The notes under the pieces: model-generated | Databases searched by the model: none | Seen by the model: only the letters and a program-made list of their open reading frames with translations | Told to the model about the DNA's origin: nothing | Source of the DNA: Clostridiaceae bacterium | Lineage (GTDB): Bacteria; Bacillota; Clostridia; Acetivibrionales; DUMC01 | DNA: 63,002 bases | Direction of reading: 5' to 3' | NCBI GenBank assembly: GCA_012840075.1 | Contig: DUMC01000110.1 | Coordinates: 1-63,002, forward strand | Shown: in pieces, positions 9,429 through 17,862 of the stretch | How positions within the stretch are numbered: the first letter of the stretch is position 1 | Layout of the letters: every line of letters starts with the position of its first letter | Position numbers and translations under genes: made by a program

Positions 9429-9908
9429 ATGAAGATATTGGTTATTAGTGATACACACGGTGATATTAGCAATGCAAGACGAGCAATAAAGCAAAATAGA
9501 GATATAGATTTGATTATTCATTTGGGGGATTATTTTAGGGATGCTGAAAATATTAAAAAAGAATTTCCATATATACCTATAGAATATATATATGGTAACA
9601 GTGATTTTTTAGTAAACGGTACTCCGGCAGAAAAGTTATTGGAGATTGAAGGAAAGCGCTTTTTTCTTACACATGGGCACAAATATTCAGTTAAATGGGA
9701 TTATAGCAGGCTTTTTATAAAAGCAAAAGAGGTTGGAGCTGATATTCTGTTATTTGGACATACTCATATTGCTGATATAGTAGAAAATGAGCATTGTTCC
9801 CTCGTAAATCCGGGAAGCATAAGCGACTCAAGGAGTAGTTTGGGCGAATCTTACGCTCTGATAGATATAACTGGTGGCAAGGTGCAAATGCGTTTATGTT
9901 ATATATGA
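9429..9908 (+). CDS. YfcE/MJ0936-family metallophosphoesterase
   Basis: This is a short 159-residue calcineurin-like phosphoesterase (Metallophos_2). All metal-binding motifs are present: DTHGD at 8-12, GDYFRDAE near 36, YGNSDF near 60, THGHKY near 81 and GHTHIAD near 114. YfcE-type enzymes hydrolyse phosphodiesters in vitro with manganese; the natural substrate is unsettled. It corresponds in position to ysnB of Bacillus, directly after rdgB. No terminator is evident immediately after it. Confidence 0.9.
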   Translation: MKILVISDTHGDISNARRAIKQNRDIDLIIHLGDYFRDAENIKKEFPYIPIEYIYGNSDFLVNGTPAEKLLEIEGKRFFLTHGHKYSVKWDYSRLFIKAKEVGADILLFGHTHIADIVENEHCSLVNPGSISDSRSSLGESYALIDITGGKVQMRLCYI

Positions 9909-9970
9909 GGGAACATTGCACCTTAAAATATAAAGCACCTTAGAATATAAAAAATTTTTTAATTTACTTG

Positions 9971-9999
9971 TTGACAAAATATCTCATACCTTGTATAAT
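9971..9999 (+). promoter_or_regulatory. Consensus sigma-A promoter for the tRNA pair
   Basis: TTGACA (9971-9976) and TATAAT (9994-9999) match the vegetative consensus perfectly with a 17-bp spacer. The expected start is near 10006, about 30 nt before tRNA-Gly. Confidence 0.93.
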
Positions 10000-10035
10000 A
10001 AAAAAGTCGACAGATGATAGGAAAAAGGCGACGAT

Positions 10036-10109
10036 GCGGGTGTAGTTCAATGGTAGAACATCAGCCTTCCAAGCTGATTGCGAGGGTTCGATTCCCTTCA
10101 CCCGCTCCA
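10036..10109 (+). tRNA. tRNA-Gly (TCC)
   Basis: The cloverleaf folds fully: acceptor GCGGGTG pairs with CACCCGC, the anticodon loop is CTTCCAA with anticodon TCC, and the T arm contains GGTTCGATTCC. CCA is encoded at 10107-10109. Confidence 0.97.
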
Positions 10110-10113
10110 ATTT

Positions 10114-10190
<77 letters not shown>

Positions 10191-10193
10191 GAT

Positions 10194-10228
10194 AAAAACT
10201 TACAGCCAAGCAGGTTGTAAGTTTTTTT
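10194..10228 (+). terminator. Terminator of the tRNA-Gly/tRNA-Arg transcript
   Basis: AACTTACA (10197-10204) pairs with TGTAAGTT (10216-10223) and is followed by a T run. Confidence 0.88.
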
Positions 10229-10244
10229 ATGCCTATAAAAAGTG

Positions 10245-10281
10245 ATAAAAAAAGGTGTCAATTTTAAATTGACACCTTTTT
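10245..10281. terminator. Bidirectional terminator between converging units
   Basis: AAAAAGGTGTCAATTT and its perfect complement AAATTGACACCTTTTT form a strong hairpin with A/T tails on both sides. It would stop the minus-strand 607-residue gene and any read-through from the tRNA unit. Confidence 0.88.
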
Positions 10282-10328
10282 ACTTAACAACCTGACATAA
10301 ACTTTTAATATTCTCAATTAAGTTGTGC

Positions 10329-12152
10329 TTATTCTTCAACCCATTCAAATTGGTATTCAATTTCATAGCTTGGCAGTAAGTTTACTACTTCAAATTCATA
10401 ACCGCCAAACTCTTTGGTCATGATAGTATCAACAGCTTCAACTATTTCTCTGTTTTCTAACATTGAAACAATTTCATTCTTGAATTCATTGATATCTTTA
10501 TTGATTTGTTTCACAACTTCTATGTTCTTAGCAACTGATGATGGATCGAAGTCTTCTGTAAGAGCTATGATGTCAGCTTGATAGAGATCCAGATCATCTA
10601 TAACCCTTCTAAATTCTGCATATGAACCTTCCGGTAATGTTGCAATGAAGTCTCTGCTGAACTGACCGAAACCTTCAAAGTAAGCTACGAGATCTTTTAT
10701 AAGTTGCGTATCTATTTGTGAAACAGAATCGATTATCAGCTCTTTAAAGTCATCTGTTTGGGCAATATAATCAAGAGCTAAATCAGCATATTCATCAATC
10801 ATTGAAGTATCAATTTCAGAAACTGTTGAAGCTATAGAATCCAATGTTTCATTATAGAGGTCCAGATATTCATGATACATTGCCAGGTACTCGTCTATAG
10901 TATCAGCGATATCTTCAAATGTATCTGTTGGGATGAAGCCTGCTAATAAATTGATGAGTCTGGTATTTCTGAAGATCTTGTTCTGAAGAGTTGCAACCGT
11001 ATTCTCTATTGTATCAAGAGAATCTGCAGAGAAACTGAGAGATGCAAATGTTTCTCCCAATTCATCGGTCATATCGAGGATTTCTTCGTACATTCCGTAG
11101 TATTCTTCATACATAGCATAGTATTCTTCAGCAAGAGCTACATACTCATCAATTTGTTCAGCAGGTAAGAACATTTCAAGCAGATTTCTTAATTCAGGGT
11201 CATAAACTATCTTGTTAAATGTTTCTTCTACTGAACCATAATATCTTATAACACTCAAAGGAGCGGTAAGTTCGGAAACGGTTTCTTCAACCTCTTTTTG
11301 TATAGCTGCAACTGTTGGCTCAAAAGGTTTTGTATAGACTGAAAAATCTTCAGTCAATGCTATTTGTATAATACCGTTTACAAGCTCACCATTGTTCAGT
11401 ACGAAGTCAACAAGCTCGTTAACCTTAGCATCGGAAAGTATAGCTGTTGAATCAAGAACATCAGTTATGAAGTTATTTATTAGTACGTGTTGAGTGTTTT
11501 TGAACTTATCGATTTCGCTTAAAATTTGATTTCTATACTCCAGTGCCATGCTCTTGATAGCATCAGGTTTGAGTTCTACATATGCTGTCAGATAACCTGA
11601 ACCAAATTGAACATCTTTTACAGTGAAAATATCCGGCAAGTCGAAATCTGCATAATTAAATGAAAATGACATTTGATCCAACGGTACCTGGTTGGCTATG
11701 AATCCAGGTGCTTTTTTCTTTCCTAAGAGTAAATCGGAGGCTGAAATACTTATACCGTCATCTGCAAGCTGAACGTTAACTTTGGCGCTAATCGGTATAT
11801 TTATAGAGCCATATTTTGCATTAATGTAAATTCTTTGATCTTTTGTGTTGAATAAAATTTCTTTAATTGAGAAATTGTTAGGAAGTGCTATGTCAAGGTT
11901 TTCAAAATTATCTTTAATTAATGAGTTTATTAAATCCTGGTTAAGTGTTATTTCTACCGTCTTAGTTGCTGCATTGTAGTATGTATATTTAGTAACAATT
12001 TCTTTTACCAGGTCTTCGGGTTGGACATACACAAAGCTGCAATCATAAGTAGAATTATGAATACTTAAAACGGTTCCAACACCGACCCCGATAATAACCA
12101 GGACTACTGCTGCTATTATTATTCCTATTAGCAGACCTTTTTTAATAGCCAT
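10329..12152 (-). CDS. Membrane-anchored extracytoplasmic protein with YpmS-like N-terminal domain and helical repeats, function unknown
   Basis: The 607-residue protein begins with one transmembrane anchor (MAIKKGLLIGIIIAAVVLV) and an otherwise acidic exterior portion. Residues about 55-190 resemble the YpmS/DUF2140 beta fold: VEITLNQDLINSLI, then a strand with IYINAKYGSINIPIS, then ISISASDLLLGKK. That assignment is tentative. The remainder is helical. Two related units of about 75 residues, starting near 324 (NLLEMFLPAEQ) and 399 (NLLAGFIPTD), each end in Tyr/Met/Glu-rich helices such as YYAMYEEYYGMYEE and YLAMYHEYLDLY. The ribosome site is AGGTG. It is a single-gene unit, with its own promoter at 12441-12469, a long structured leader and a terminator. 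No function is assigned. Confidence 0.75.
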   Translation of the reverse strand: MAIKKGLLIGIIIAAVVLVIIGVGVGTVLSIHNSTYDCSFVYVQPEDLVKEIVTKYTYYNAATKTVEITLNQDLINSLIKDNFENLDIALPNNFSIKEILFNTKDQRIYINAKYGSINIPISAKVNVQLADDGISISASDLLLGKKKAPGFIANQVPLDQMSFSFNYADFDLPDIFTVKDVQFGSGYLTAYVELKPDAIKSMALEYRNQILSEIDKFKNTQHVLINNFITDVLDSTAILSDAKVNELVDFVLNNGELVNGIIQIALTEDFSVYTKPFEPTVAAIQKEVEETVSELTAPLSVIRYYGSVEETFNKIVYDPELRNLLEMFLPAEQIDEYVALAEEYYAMYEEYYGMYEEILDMTDELGETFASLSFSADSLDTIENTVATLQNKIFRNTRLINLLAGFIPTDTFEDIADTIDEYLAMYHEYLDLYNETLDSIASTVSEIDTSMIDEYADLALDYIAQTDDFKELIIDSVSQIDTQLIKDLVAYFEGFGQFSRDFIATLPEGSYAEFRRVIDDLDLYQADIIALTEDFDPSSVAKNIEVVKQINKDINEFKNEIVSMLENREIVEAVDTIMTKEFGGYEFEVVNLLPSYEIEYQFEWVEE

Positions 12153-12184
12153 TAAAACACCTCCAAGTTAATAAAACACATCAG

Positions 12185-12330
12185 TGAACTGTCTCCCATT
12201 CACGAAGACATCCCTGTTTCATCGATACATTACCTGCTATCTCCACAGGTATTAGTCAGGATTATTCAAATCCTGCTTTTTAAAATCCGCACCTTATTGA
12301 AGATGCGGTTATACCACATTACCCCCCCTT
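12185..12330 (-). ncRNA. Candidate structured 5' leader (possible riboswitch or cis-RNA), no class recognised
   Basis: Read on the minus strand, this leader has a G6 run followed by successive hairpins: CCGCATC with GGTGCGG (7 bp), CAGGATT with AATCCTG (7 bp), ACCTG with CAGGT (5 bp), and a final region where TGTCT/AGACA and GTGAA/TTCAC are competing stems. It is GC-richer than the flanking DNA and ends about 30 nt before the start codon of the 607-residue gene. I compared it mentally with T-box, SAM, TPP, lysine, glycine, cobalamin, c-di-GMP, c-di-AMP, THF, ZTP and purine consensus cores and found no match. Confidence 0.5.
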
Positions 12331-12353
12331 TCAGATTTAGTTTTATGTAATTA

Positions 12354-12374
12354 TAAGTGAACTATGTTCACTTA
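12354..12374. promoter_or_regulatory. Perfect inverted repeat, operator or leader hairpin
   Basis: TAAGTGAAC and GTTCACTTA are perfect 9-bp arms about 3 nt apart, lying between the promoter at 12441-12469 and the structured leader. It could be an operator just downstream of the start site or the first hairpin of the leader. Confidence 0.5.
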
Positions 12375-12440
12375 TCTTACATCCAAAGTTAACGAATTAT
12401 GTACTGAATTATTAGACATTTCAATATTTTACTCATGCTT

Positions 12441-12469
12441 ATTTTAGCAATATTTAGTTACAGTGTCAA
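12441..12469 (-). promoter_or_regulatory. Sigma-A promoter for the 607-residue gene
   Basis: On the minus strand TTGACA (12469-12464) and TAAAAT (12446-12441) are spaced by 17 bp. The predicted start near 12434 gives an untranslated leader of about 280 nt. Confidence 0.75.
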
Positions 12470-12724
12470 TATGTTAATTACAAACTTATTACAACTTAAT
12501 TACAGTTAATATTTATAAATAATATTAGTTAAAACGGTTTGGTTTTTATGACCAAGATGTTAAAATAATTCTAATGAAGGGAAGTTTACTATATTTATAT
12601 TATTATTTATGTGTTTTTATGTTAAATTTATTTTATTTTTTGATAACATCTTGATTGATTATTGTTAATTATGATCAAAATATTTATTTTAAATTTATTT
12701 AAAATAAACTAACTAAGCTACAGA
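12470..12724. other. AT-rich gap, nothing further seen
   Basis: About 250 nt of very AT-rich sequence between the promoter of the 607-residue gene and the terminator of the acyl-CoA synthetase gene. I see no ORF or RNA. Confidence 0.4.
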
Positions 12725-12780
12725 GAAAAAGTATTGCTGCATAAACTTAAATAATATTAGTAAGTTTATGCAGCAATACT
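12725..12780 (-). terminator. Strong terminator of the acyl-CoA synthetase operon
   Basis: A perfect 20-bp inverted repeat (12730-12749 and 12761-12780) with an 11-nt loop precedes a T run on the minus strand. Confidence 0.9.
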
Positions 12781-12789
12781 ATAGATGTA

Positions 12790-14469
12790 TTATTGCCTTT
12801 CTTTATCTTTTTGACGGATTTCAACCCGTCTGATCTTTCCGCTTATAGTTTTAGGAAGTTCGTCAACAAATTCAATGATTCTTGGATATTTATACGGAGC
12901 GGTTACTCGCTTTACGTGATCTTGTAATTCTTTTTTCAAATCGTCACTGGGTTTATACCCTTTTGTAAGTACAACAGTAGCTTTTACTACTTGACCTCTT
13001 ATGGGATCAGGTGCTCCCGTTATGGCGCACTCGAGAACGGCAGGATGTTCAAGGAGAGCACTTTCAACTTCAAAAGGTCCGATTCTGTATCCGGAGCTTT
13101 TTATTACGTCATCAGCCCTTCCTACAAACCAAAAATAACCGTCTTCATCTTTCCATGCCAGGTCACCTGTGTAGTAGATATCATCATGCCATGTTTTGCT
13201 TGTTAATTCGGGATCAAGATAGTAGCCGTCAAACATACCCAAAGGCTTTCTTTTACCGGTTCTAATTACTATTTGGCCTTCTTCCCCAACTTCGCATGGG
13301 TTTCCGTCTTCGTCTATAATATCAACATCATAACCAGGTGCGGGTTTTCCCATTGAACCCGGTTTTGGTTCCATCCAAGGAAAAGTTGCTATTGTAACGG
13401 TTAATTCTGTTTGTCCGTATCCTTCCCTCAGTTTTAATCCCGTTGCTTTAAAAAACTGATGATAAACTTCAGGATTCAATGGTTCACCGGCAACTACACA
13501 ATATTTAAGCTTGCTTAAGTTATATTTGCTGAGATCTTCTCTGATTAGAAACCTATAAATAGTGGGCGGTGCACAAAATGTTGTAACACCGTATTTTACC
13601 ATTACATCCAGTAAATTTTTCGGAACGAACTTGTCGTAATCGTAAACAAATACGGCACTTCCGCAAATCCACTGACCGTATATTTTACCCCACACTGCTT
13701 TAGCCCAGCCGGTATCTGCAACGGTAAGGTGTAAGCCCCCGTTCTCAACATTTTGCCAGTATTTAGCAGTTACAATATGCCCAAGTGGATAGGTAAAGTT
13801 ATGTTGTACCATTTTAGGCATTCCAGTAGTACCTGATGTAAAGTATAAAAGGGAAATATCGCTGTTTTTTGTAGCTTTATCACCCGTAGGTCTTTCAAAA
13901 TACGGTGAAGCATTATTGATACCATCATTAAAATCTATCCAACCTTCTCTGTTTCCATTAACAAGTATTTTATATTTCAAGGTAGGAGACTGTATAAGTG
14001 AGTCTTCTATATGCATTATTACTTCATCTTCGGCTATTGCTACTATTGCTTTAATATTTGCGGCATTATTCCTATATATAATGTCTTTTGCGGTTAGAAG
14101 GTGAGTAGCAGGTATGGCAACAGCTCCGATCCTGTGCAATGCCAATAAACAAAACCAAAATTCATAGCGCCTTTTTAATATAAGCATTACAGGATCTCCT
14201 TTTTTAATTCCAACAGAAGTAAAAAAGTTTGCAGTCCTGTTGCTGTATTCTCTTATCTGTCCAAATGTAAATATGGCTTCATTTCCTTTATCATCACACC
14301 AGACCATTGCAATTTTGTCAGGGTCTTCAAGCGCTATTTCGTCTACTATATCATAAGCAAAATTAAAATTTTCAGGCACGTTTAACTTAAATTGTTTCAC
14401 AAATTCTTCGTGACTGGAAATATTACCCGATGAAGGTATATTAAATCTGTCAATAAATTTTTGCAACAT
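12790..14469 (-). CDS. AMP-forming acyl-CoA synthetase (acetyl-CoA synthetase-like, medium-chain ACSM type)
   Basis: This 559-residue ANL-superfamily enzyme would activate a carboxylic acid with ATP and CoA. Diagnostic motifs: [10 protein letters not shown] near residue 212 (phosphate loop), GEPLNPE near 327, YGQTE near 353, [20 protein letters not shown] near 430, the hinge segment [15 protein letters not shown], and the C-terminal lysine in [10 protein letters not shown] that catalyses adenylation. Similarity to ACSM-type proteins suggests short or medium-chain acids, but the substrate cannot be fixed here. A ribosome site AAGGAG lies upstream of ATG 14469. It follows the XRE-cupin gene by 121 nt on the same strand, a pairing frequent in Clostridia, so that protein probably regulates it. 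Confidence 0.92.
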   Translation of the reverse strand: MLQKFIDRFNIPSSGNISSHEEFVKQFKLNVPENFNFAYDIVDEIALEDPDKIAMVWCDDKGNEAIFTFGQIREYSNRTANFFTSVGIKKGDPVMLILKRRYEFWFCLLALHRIGAVAIPATHLLTAKDIIYRNNAANIKAIVAIAEDEVIMHIEDSLIQSPTLKYKILVNGNREGWIDFNDGINNASPYFERPTGDKATKNSDISLLYFTSGTTGMPKMVQHNFTYPLGHIVTAKYWQNVENGGLHLTVADTGWAKAVWGKIYGQWICGSAVFVYDYDKFVPKNLLDVMVKYGVTTFCAPPTIYRFLIREDLSKYNLSKLKYCVVAGEPLNPEVYHQFFKATGLKLREGYGQTELTVTIATFPWMEPKPGSMGKPAPGYDVDIIDEDGNPCEVGEEGQIVIRTGKRKPLGMFDGYYLDPELTSKTWHDDIYYTGDLAWKDEDGYFWFVGRADDVIKSSGYRIGPFEVESALLEHPAVLECAITGAPDPIRGQVVKATVVLTKGYKPSDDLKKELQDHVKRVTAPYKYPRIIEFVDELPKTISGKIRRVEIRQKDKERQ

Positions 14470-14590
14470 AGGTCATGATCTCTCCTTAACTTCAACTTCT
14501 GTAAATAGTAAATAAAATTAATTAAGCTAAATTAATAAGTAAAATCAATTAAAACCAATTAATTGTTTTGTCACAAATAGTTTTATGCAT

Positions 14591-15148
14591 TTATTGCATA
14601 ATGATGGCTAAAAACTTTGCAGGTTTGTTTCCCAGGGCTTTCATTTTATGTTTGATAGAGGAGTCAAAAAACAAGGAATCTCCTTCTTTAAGAACAAGCT
14701 CGTGATCATCAATGGTAATTTTTAATTCTCCTTCTATTACATAATTAAACTCCTGCCCGGGATGGGTGTTATAACTTGCTGATTCGAATTCCGAACATGG
14801 TTCCACTGTGACCAGAAATGGCTCAAATTTTTTGTTTATGAAGTTATAAGCCAGGCTTTGGTATTTGTAATCCTTTCTTCTTTCGACACTTACACCTTTT
14901 CCTTTTCTGACGAGGCAATAGGTTTGCAGCTTAGGATTTTCTCCTGTAAGAATGGCGGTTAATTCCACATCAAACCTGTTGGCTATTTTATAAAGAAGAC
15001 TTACAGGTATATCAACTTCACCGCTTTCATATTCTTCATACTTATCTTTTGGTATACCTAATTCATTAGCCAAGGTTTCAGCGGAAATACCGTATATTTC
15101 TCTAAGGTCCTTTATCCTCATGGCAATTTGTTTAATTTGTTCGGACAT
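14591..15148 (-). CDS. XRE-family regulator with C-terminal cupin domain
   Basis: This is a 185-residue two-domain regulator. Residues about 8-62 form a helix-turn-helix of the Xre type (LREIYGISAETLANELGIPK). Residues about 110-180 form a Cupin_2 barrel with HPGQEFNYVIEG and LKEGDSLFFDSSIKH as the two cupin motifs. Such proteins sense a small ligand and control a neighbouring transport or acyl-CoA synthetase gene. It lies upstream of the synthetase gene on the minus strand and diverges from the deacetylase gene at 15473. Confidence 0.92.
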   Translation of the reverse strand: MSEQIKQIAMRIKDLREIYGISAETLANELGIPKDKYEEYESGEVDIPVSLLYKIANRFDVELTAILTGENPKLQTYCLVRKGKGVSVERRKDYKYQSLAYNFINKKFEPFLVTVEPCSEFESASYNTHPGQEFNYVIEGELKITIDDHELVLKEGDSLFFDSSIKHKMKALGNKPAKFLAIIMQ

Positions 15149-15314
15149 ATAAACACCCTTTCATTAAAATTAAAAATAATGGTATATTAGTCGTTTTTAA
15201 CATCTTGAATCAATGTTCTTATTTAATTTATTTTAATCTATTGTACTTATCCATTTTAACAAAAATTTATAAAAGTTTGTCATGTTTTTAACATTAAGTA
15301 AAAATAAAAAATAT

Positions 15315-15336
15315 TGCGTAAATATTTTTACGCAAA
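15315..15336. promoter_or_regulatory. Perfect palindrome in the divergent control region
   Basis: TTGCGTAAA and TTTACGCAA are perfect 9-bp arms with a 4-nt centre, in the 324-nt gap between the XRE-cupin gene and the deacetylase gene. It is a plausible operator for a dimeric regulator. The rest of the gap is AT-rich and shows nothing else. Confidence 0.45.
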
Positions 15337-15472
15337 AATGGTGATTCTGTTACATTCACTTTTTCTCTTAAAACTTTTTTTCACATAAAACGAATGTTCC
15401 CATGCATATAAATTCAGCAGTAGAAATATATTTGTCTTAGCAGTAACTTTTTTTTGTAAATGGAGGCAGGTT

Positions 15473-16246
15473 ATGAGAATATATGTTTTCAAATTAAAGA
15501 ATGTAATTATATGCATTTCGCTTGTTATATTATGCACGATAATTTTTTCACTAATTGGCATAACGGGGATAAAAGCAATAGGAGTAGCTGCAATAAGCAG
15601 GGATTTGCCGATTTATAGTGTTGAAACAAAAGAAAAGAAAGCATCCATAACTTTCGATTGTGCCTGGGGAGCTGATGATATACCAAGCATTTTAGATACC
15701 TTAGAAAAAGAGAATGTTAAAGCTACTTTTTTCATAGTAGGGTTATGGGCTGAAAAATTTCCTGAAACTGTTAAATTAATAGCTAATAAAGGTCACGATA
15801 TTGCAAACCATTCGTACTCTCACATAAGACTGGGAGCTGTAGACAATCAAAGGATAAAAGAGGAGATTGTTAAATGTAACCAGGTACTTGAAAAGCTGAC
15901 AGGGAATAAGGTAGAGCTTTTCAGAGCTCCATACGGCGACTACAACAATTCTGTGGTGGCGATAGCGAGAAAAGAAGGATGCTATACTATCCAATGGAAT
16001 TTAGACAGCTTAGACTGGCGGCCAAATATTACTCAAGAGGAGATAATAAATCGCGTAACGAAAAGAATAGAACCAGGATCTATCATTTTATTTCACAATG
16101 ATACACCTCATACTGCAAAACTTTTACCTGCAATTATAGCAACACTAAAAAAGGAAGGGTATAGTTTTGTTCCTGTGTCAGAATTGATTATGAGGGATAA
16201 TTATTATATTGATAATGAAGGAAGACAAAAGAGGAAAGGGTTGTAG
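15473..16246 (+). CDS. Polysaccharide deacetylase, PdaB-like sporulation type
   Basis: The 257-residue protein has one N-terminal membrane or signal segment (about 10-38) and a NodB-homology domain. Family motifs are visible: TFDCAW near 61-66 (first Asp pair), HSYSH near 110 (zinc histidines), RAPYGDYN near 148, LDSLDW near 175 and ILFHN near 200. The TFDCAWGADD form with DxxxD is typical of the PdaB/YlxY sporulation branch that modifies peptidoglycan. In the first motif the second residue of the usual DDG is Cys, as in that branch. The start is ATG 15473 with GGAGGCAGG upstream. It is monocistronic as far as seen. Confidence 0.88.
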   Translation: MRIYVFKLKNVIICISLVILCTIIFSLIGITGIKAIGVAAISRDLPIYSVETKEKKASITFDCAWGADDIPSILDTLEKENVKATFFIVGLWAEKFPETVKLIANKGHDIANHSYSHIRLGAVDNQRIKEEIVKCNQVLEKLTGNKVELFRAPYGDYNNSVVAIARKEGCYTIQWNLDSLDWRPNITQEEIINRVTKRIEPGSIILFHNDTPHTAKLLPAIIATLKKEGYSFVPVSELIMRDNYYIDNEGRQKRKGL

Positions 16247-16460
16247 AAAAAGTCTATAGAAAAGCATAGCAAAAACTCTTCTATAAAATTTAAAAAAGGG
16301 AAATTGTTACCGCATGTTAAAAAAGAAATATTATGATTATGGATGGTAAGAAAAAGATATCAAAATTGTAATAAAAAAAAAATATAATACTATAATTAAG
16401 ACCTAAAAATGCTTTAAAATTGAATAAATCAAAATGCTAAAGAAAAGAATGGAGATTAAA

Positions 16461-17675
16461 ATGCAAAAATATAAACTTAATGGGGAGACAATTGATTCTG
16501 TAGAATTGAAAGCGCTGTGTATAAGCAGGGGAATTAAGGTCAGCAATAAGGTTTATAAGGAGATGGGCAAGAATTACAGGGTATATCCGGATCCCTTAAA
16601 ATGTAATTGTATGATTTTACCTGATGGAACAATTGTACAAATGACAGACCTGCAATTTCATTTTAAGTATCTAAAGAGTGCACTTTCCTGGGACTCCATT
16701 AAACAGGTGAAGTATTTTTCACAGATGAACACTCCTTTCAGTTTGGATTTAGATGATAGCGGTAAGCCTACCCTATATTACAATAAAGAAATTGTTACTG
16801 AGGTAAGCTTTCCTGAATCTACACAATTTTACAAACAGAAAACATCTTCAGGGTTGCCTTTTCTTGGAAATGCAGTTATTCAGGGAAGGCAGTGGCTGGC
16901 ATTTCAATGCCTGTGGCCATGCGATTATGCTTGTGCCGGGCAATCTTGCGAGTTTTGTTATTTTGGAGGTGTATTTGAAAACCTTGCAAAGCGTAAAAAG
17001 CCTCTACCTAAAATACCAACTCCGATGGATGTGGCTGAAATTGTTTACTATGCCGTTATTGAGACCGGTTACTGCGACAGCATTCAGATTACCGGTGGAT
17101 CTACATTCAATCATGACAAAGAAAGAGAATTGATCGAAAGTTATTTACAAGCCATAAATAAGATGGTTGGCAGAGAAAATATCAAGGGAGAGATATTATT
17201 GTATATTACCCCTCCCAAAACACCGGATGGAGTTGATAATTATTTCAAGCTTGGTGCAGACAGGATAGCTTGCAGCATAGAAGTTTGGGATGAAAAGCTG
17301 GCTACAATAATAACTCCGGGAAAGATTAACATTACAACAAGGCAGAGACACTTGGATGTTCTTGAGTTTATTGCTGAAAAATACGGACCAAATAAAGCAT
17401 TCAGTAATTTTATTATAGGTCTTGAGCCGTACGAAAGCTTAATGGAAGGAGCGGAGTATTTAGCCTCAAAAGGTATTATACCTACAGCATCAGTATGGAT
17501 ACCATTTGGACGGCCTGTTATGGGTAGTATGAAAGCACCCGACCTTGAGTTTTTCCGCAATGTTAAACAAGGTTTTGCGGAATTATATAAAAAGTATGGA
17601 CTCGAACCTGCAGGAGCTTCAGGAATAAATGTATGTATTGAAAGGGATATTTGGAGATATGTAAATAATACATAA
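16461..17675 (+). CDS. Radical-SAM-like protein with atypical cysteine spacing
   Basis: The 404-residue protein is not assigned to a named subfamily. Near residues 148-161 it has four cysteines spaced C-x3-C-x4-C-x2-C-Y (PCDYACAGQSCEFCYFGG). The last pair, CEFCY, looks like the end of the canonical CxxxCxFC cluster, but the first spacing is four, not three. A later QITGGSTF is consistent with the GGE/SAM-binding strand, and ACSIEVWDE and SVWIPFGRP fit later barrel strands. An N-terminal region of about 140 residues precedes the barrel. ATG 16461 is preferred because GGAG lies 6 nt upstream; an in-frame ATG at 16434 adds nine residues without a ribosome site. It appears to be a single gene followed by a terminator. 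Confidence 0.75.
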   Translation: MQKYKLNGETIDSVELKALCISRGIKVSNKVYKEMGKNYRVYPDPLKCNCMILPDGTIVQMTDLQFHFKYLKSALSWDSIKQVKYFSQMNTPFSLDLDDSGKPTLYYNKEIVTEVSFPESTQFYKQKTSSGLPFLGNAVIQGRQWLAFQCLWPCDYACAGQSCEFCYFGGVFENLAKRKKPLPKIPTPMDVAEIVYYAVIETGYCDSIQITGGSTFNHDKERELIESYLQAINKMVGRENIKGEILLYITPPKTPDGVDNYFKLGADRIACSIEVWDEKLATIITPGKINITTRQRHLDVLEFIAEKYGPNKAFSNFIIGLEPYESLMEGAEYLASKGIIPTASVWIPFGRPVMGSMKAPDLEFFRNVKQGFAELYKKYGLEPAGASGINVCIERDIWRYVNNT

Positions 17676-17753
17676 CATAATGCTAAATAAAAGATAAAAA
17701 ATGATTTTTATAAAAAATTTATAAAAAAATTGTAATAAGAAATGATTCCTATA

Positions 17754-17806
17754 AATAAACCCGCAAAGTAGGCAAAATACGTATTCTTTGCGGGTTTATT
17801 ATTTTT
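17754..17806. terminator. Bidirectional terminator between radical-SAM-like gene and metQ
   Basis: AATAAACCCGCAAAG (17754-17768) pairs perfectly with CTTTGCGGGTTTATT (17786-17800). It serves converging genes on both strands. Confidence 0.88.
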
Positions 17807-17862
17807 ACTTTTCATTAGTTTTATTTAGATTTTAAACATAATATGGTTTGTCGAAACTAAAA

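Noticed and set aside
12185-12330. Assignment of the leader to a known riboswitch class
   Set aside because: No core motif of the T-box, SAM, TPP, lysine, glycine, cobalamin, cyclic dinucleotide, THF, ZTP or purine classes could be matched.
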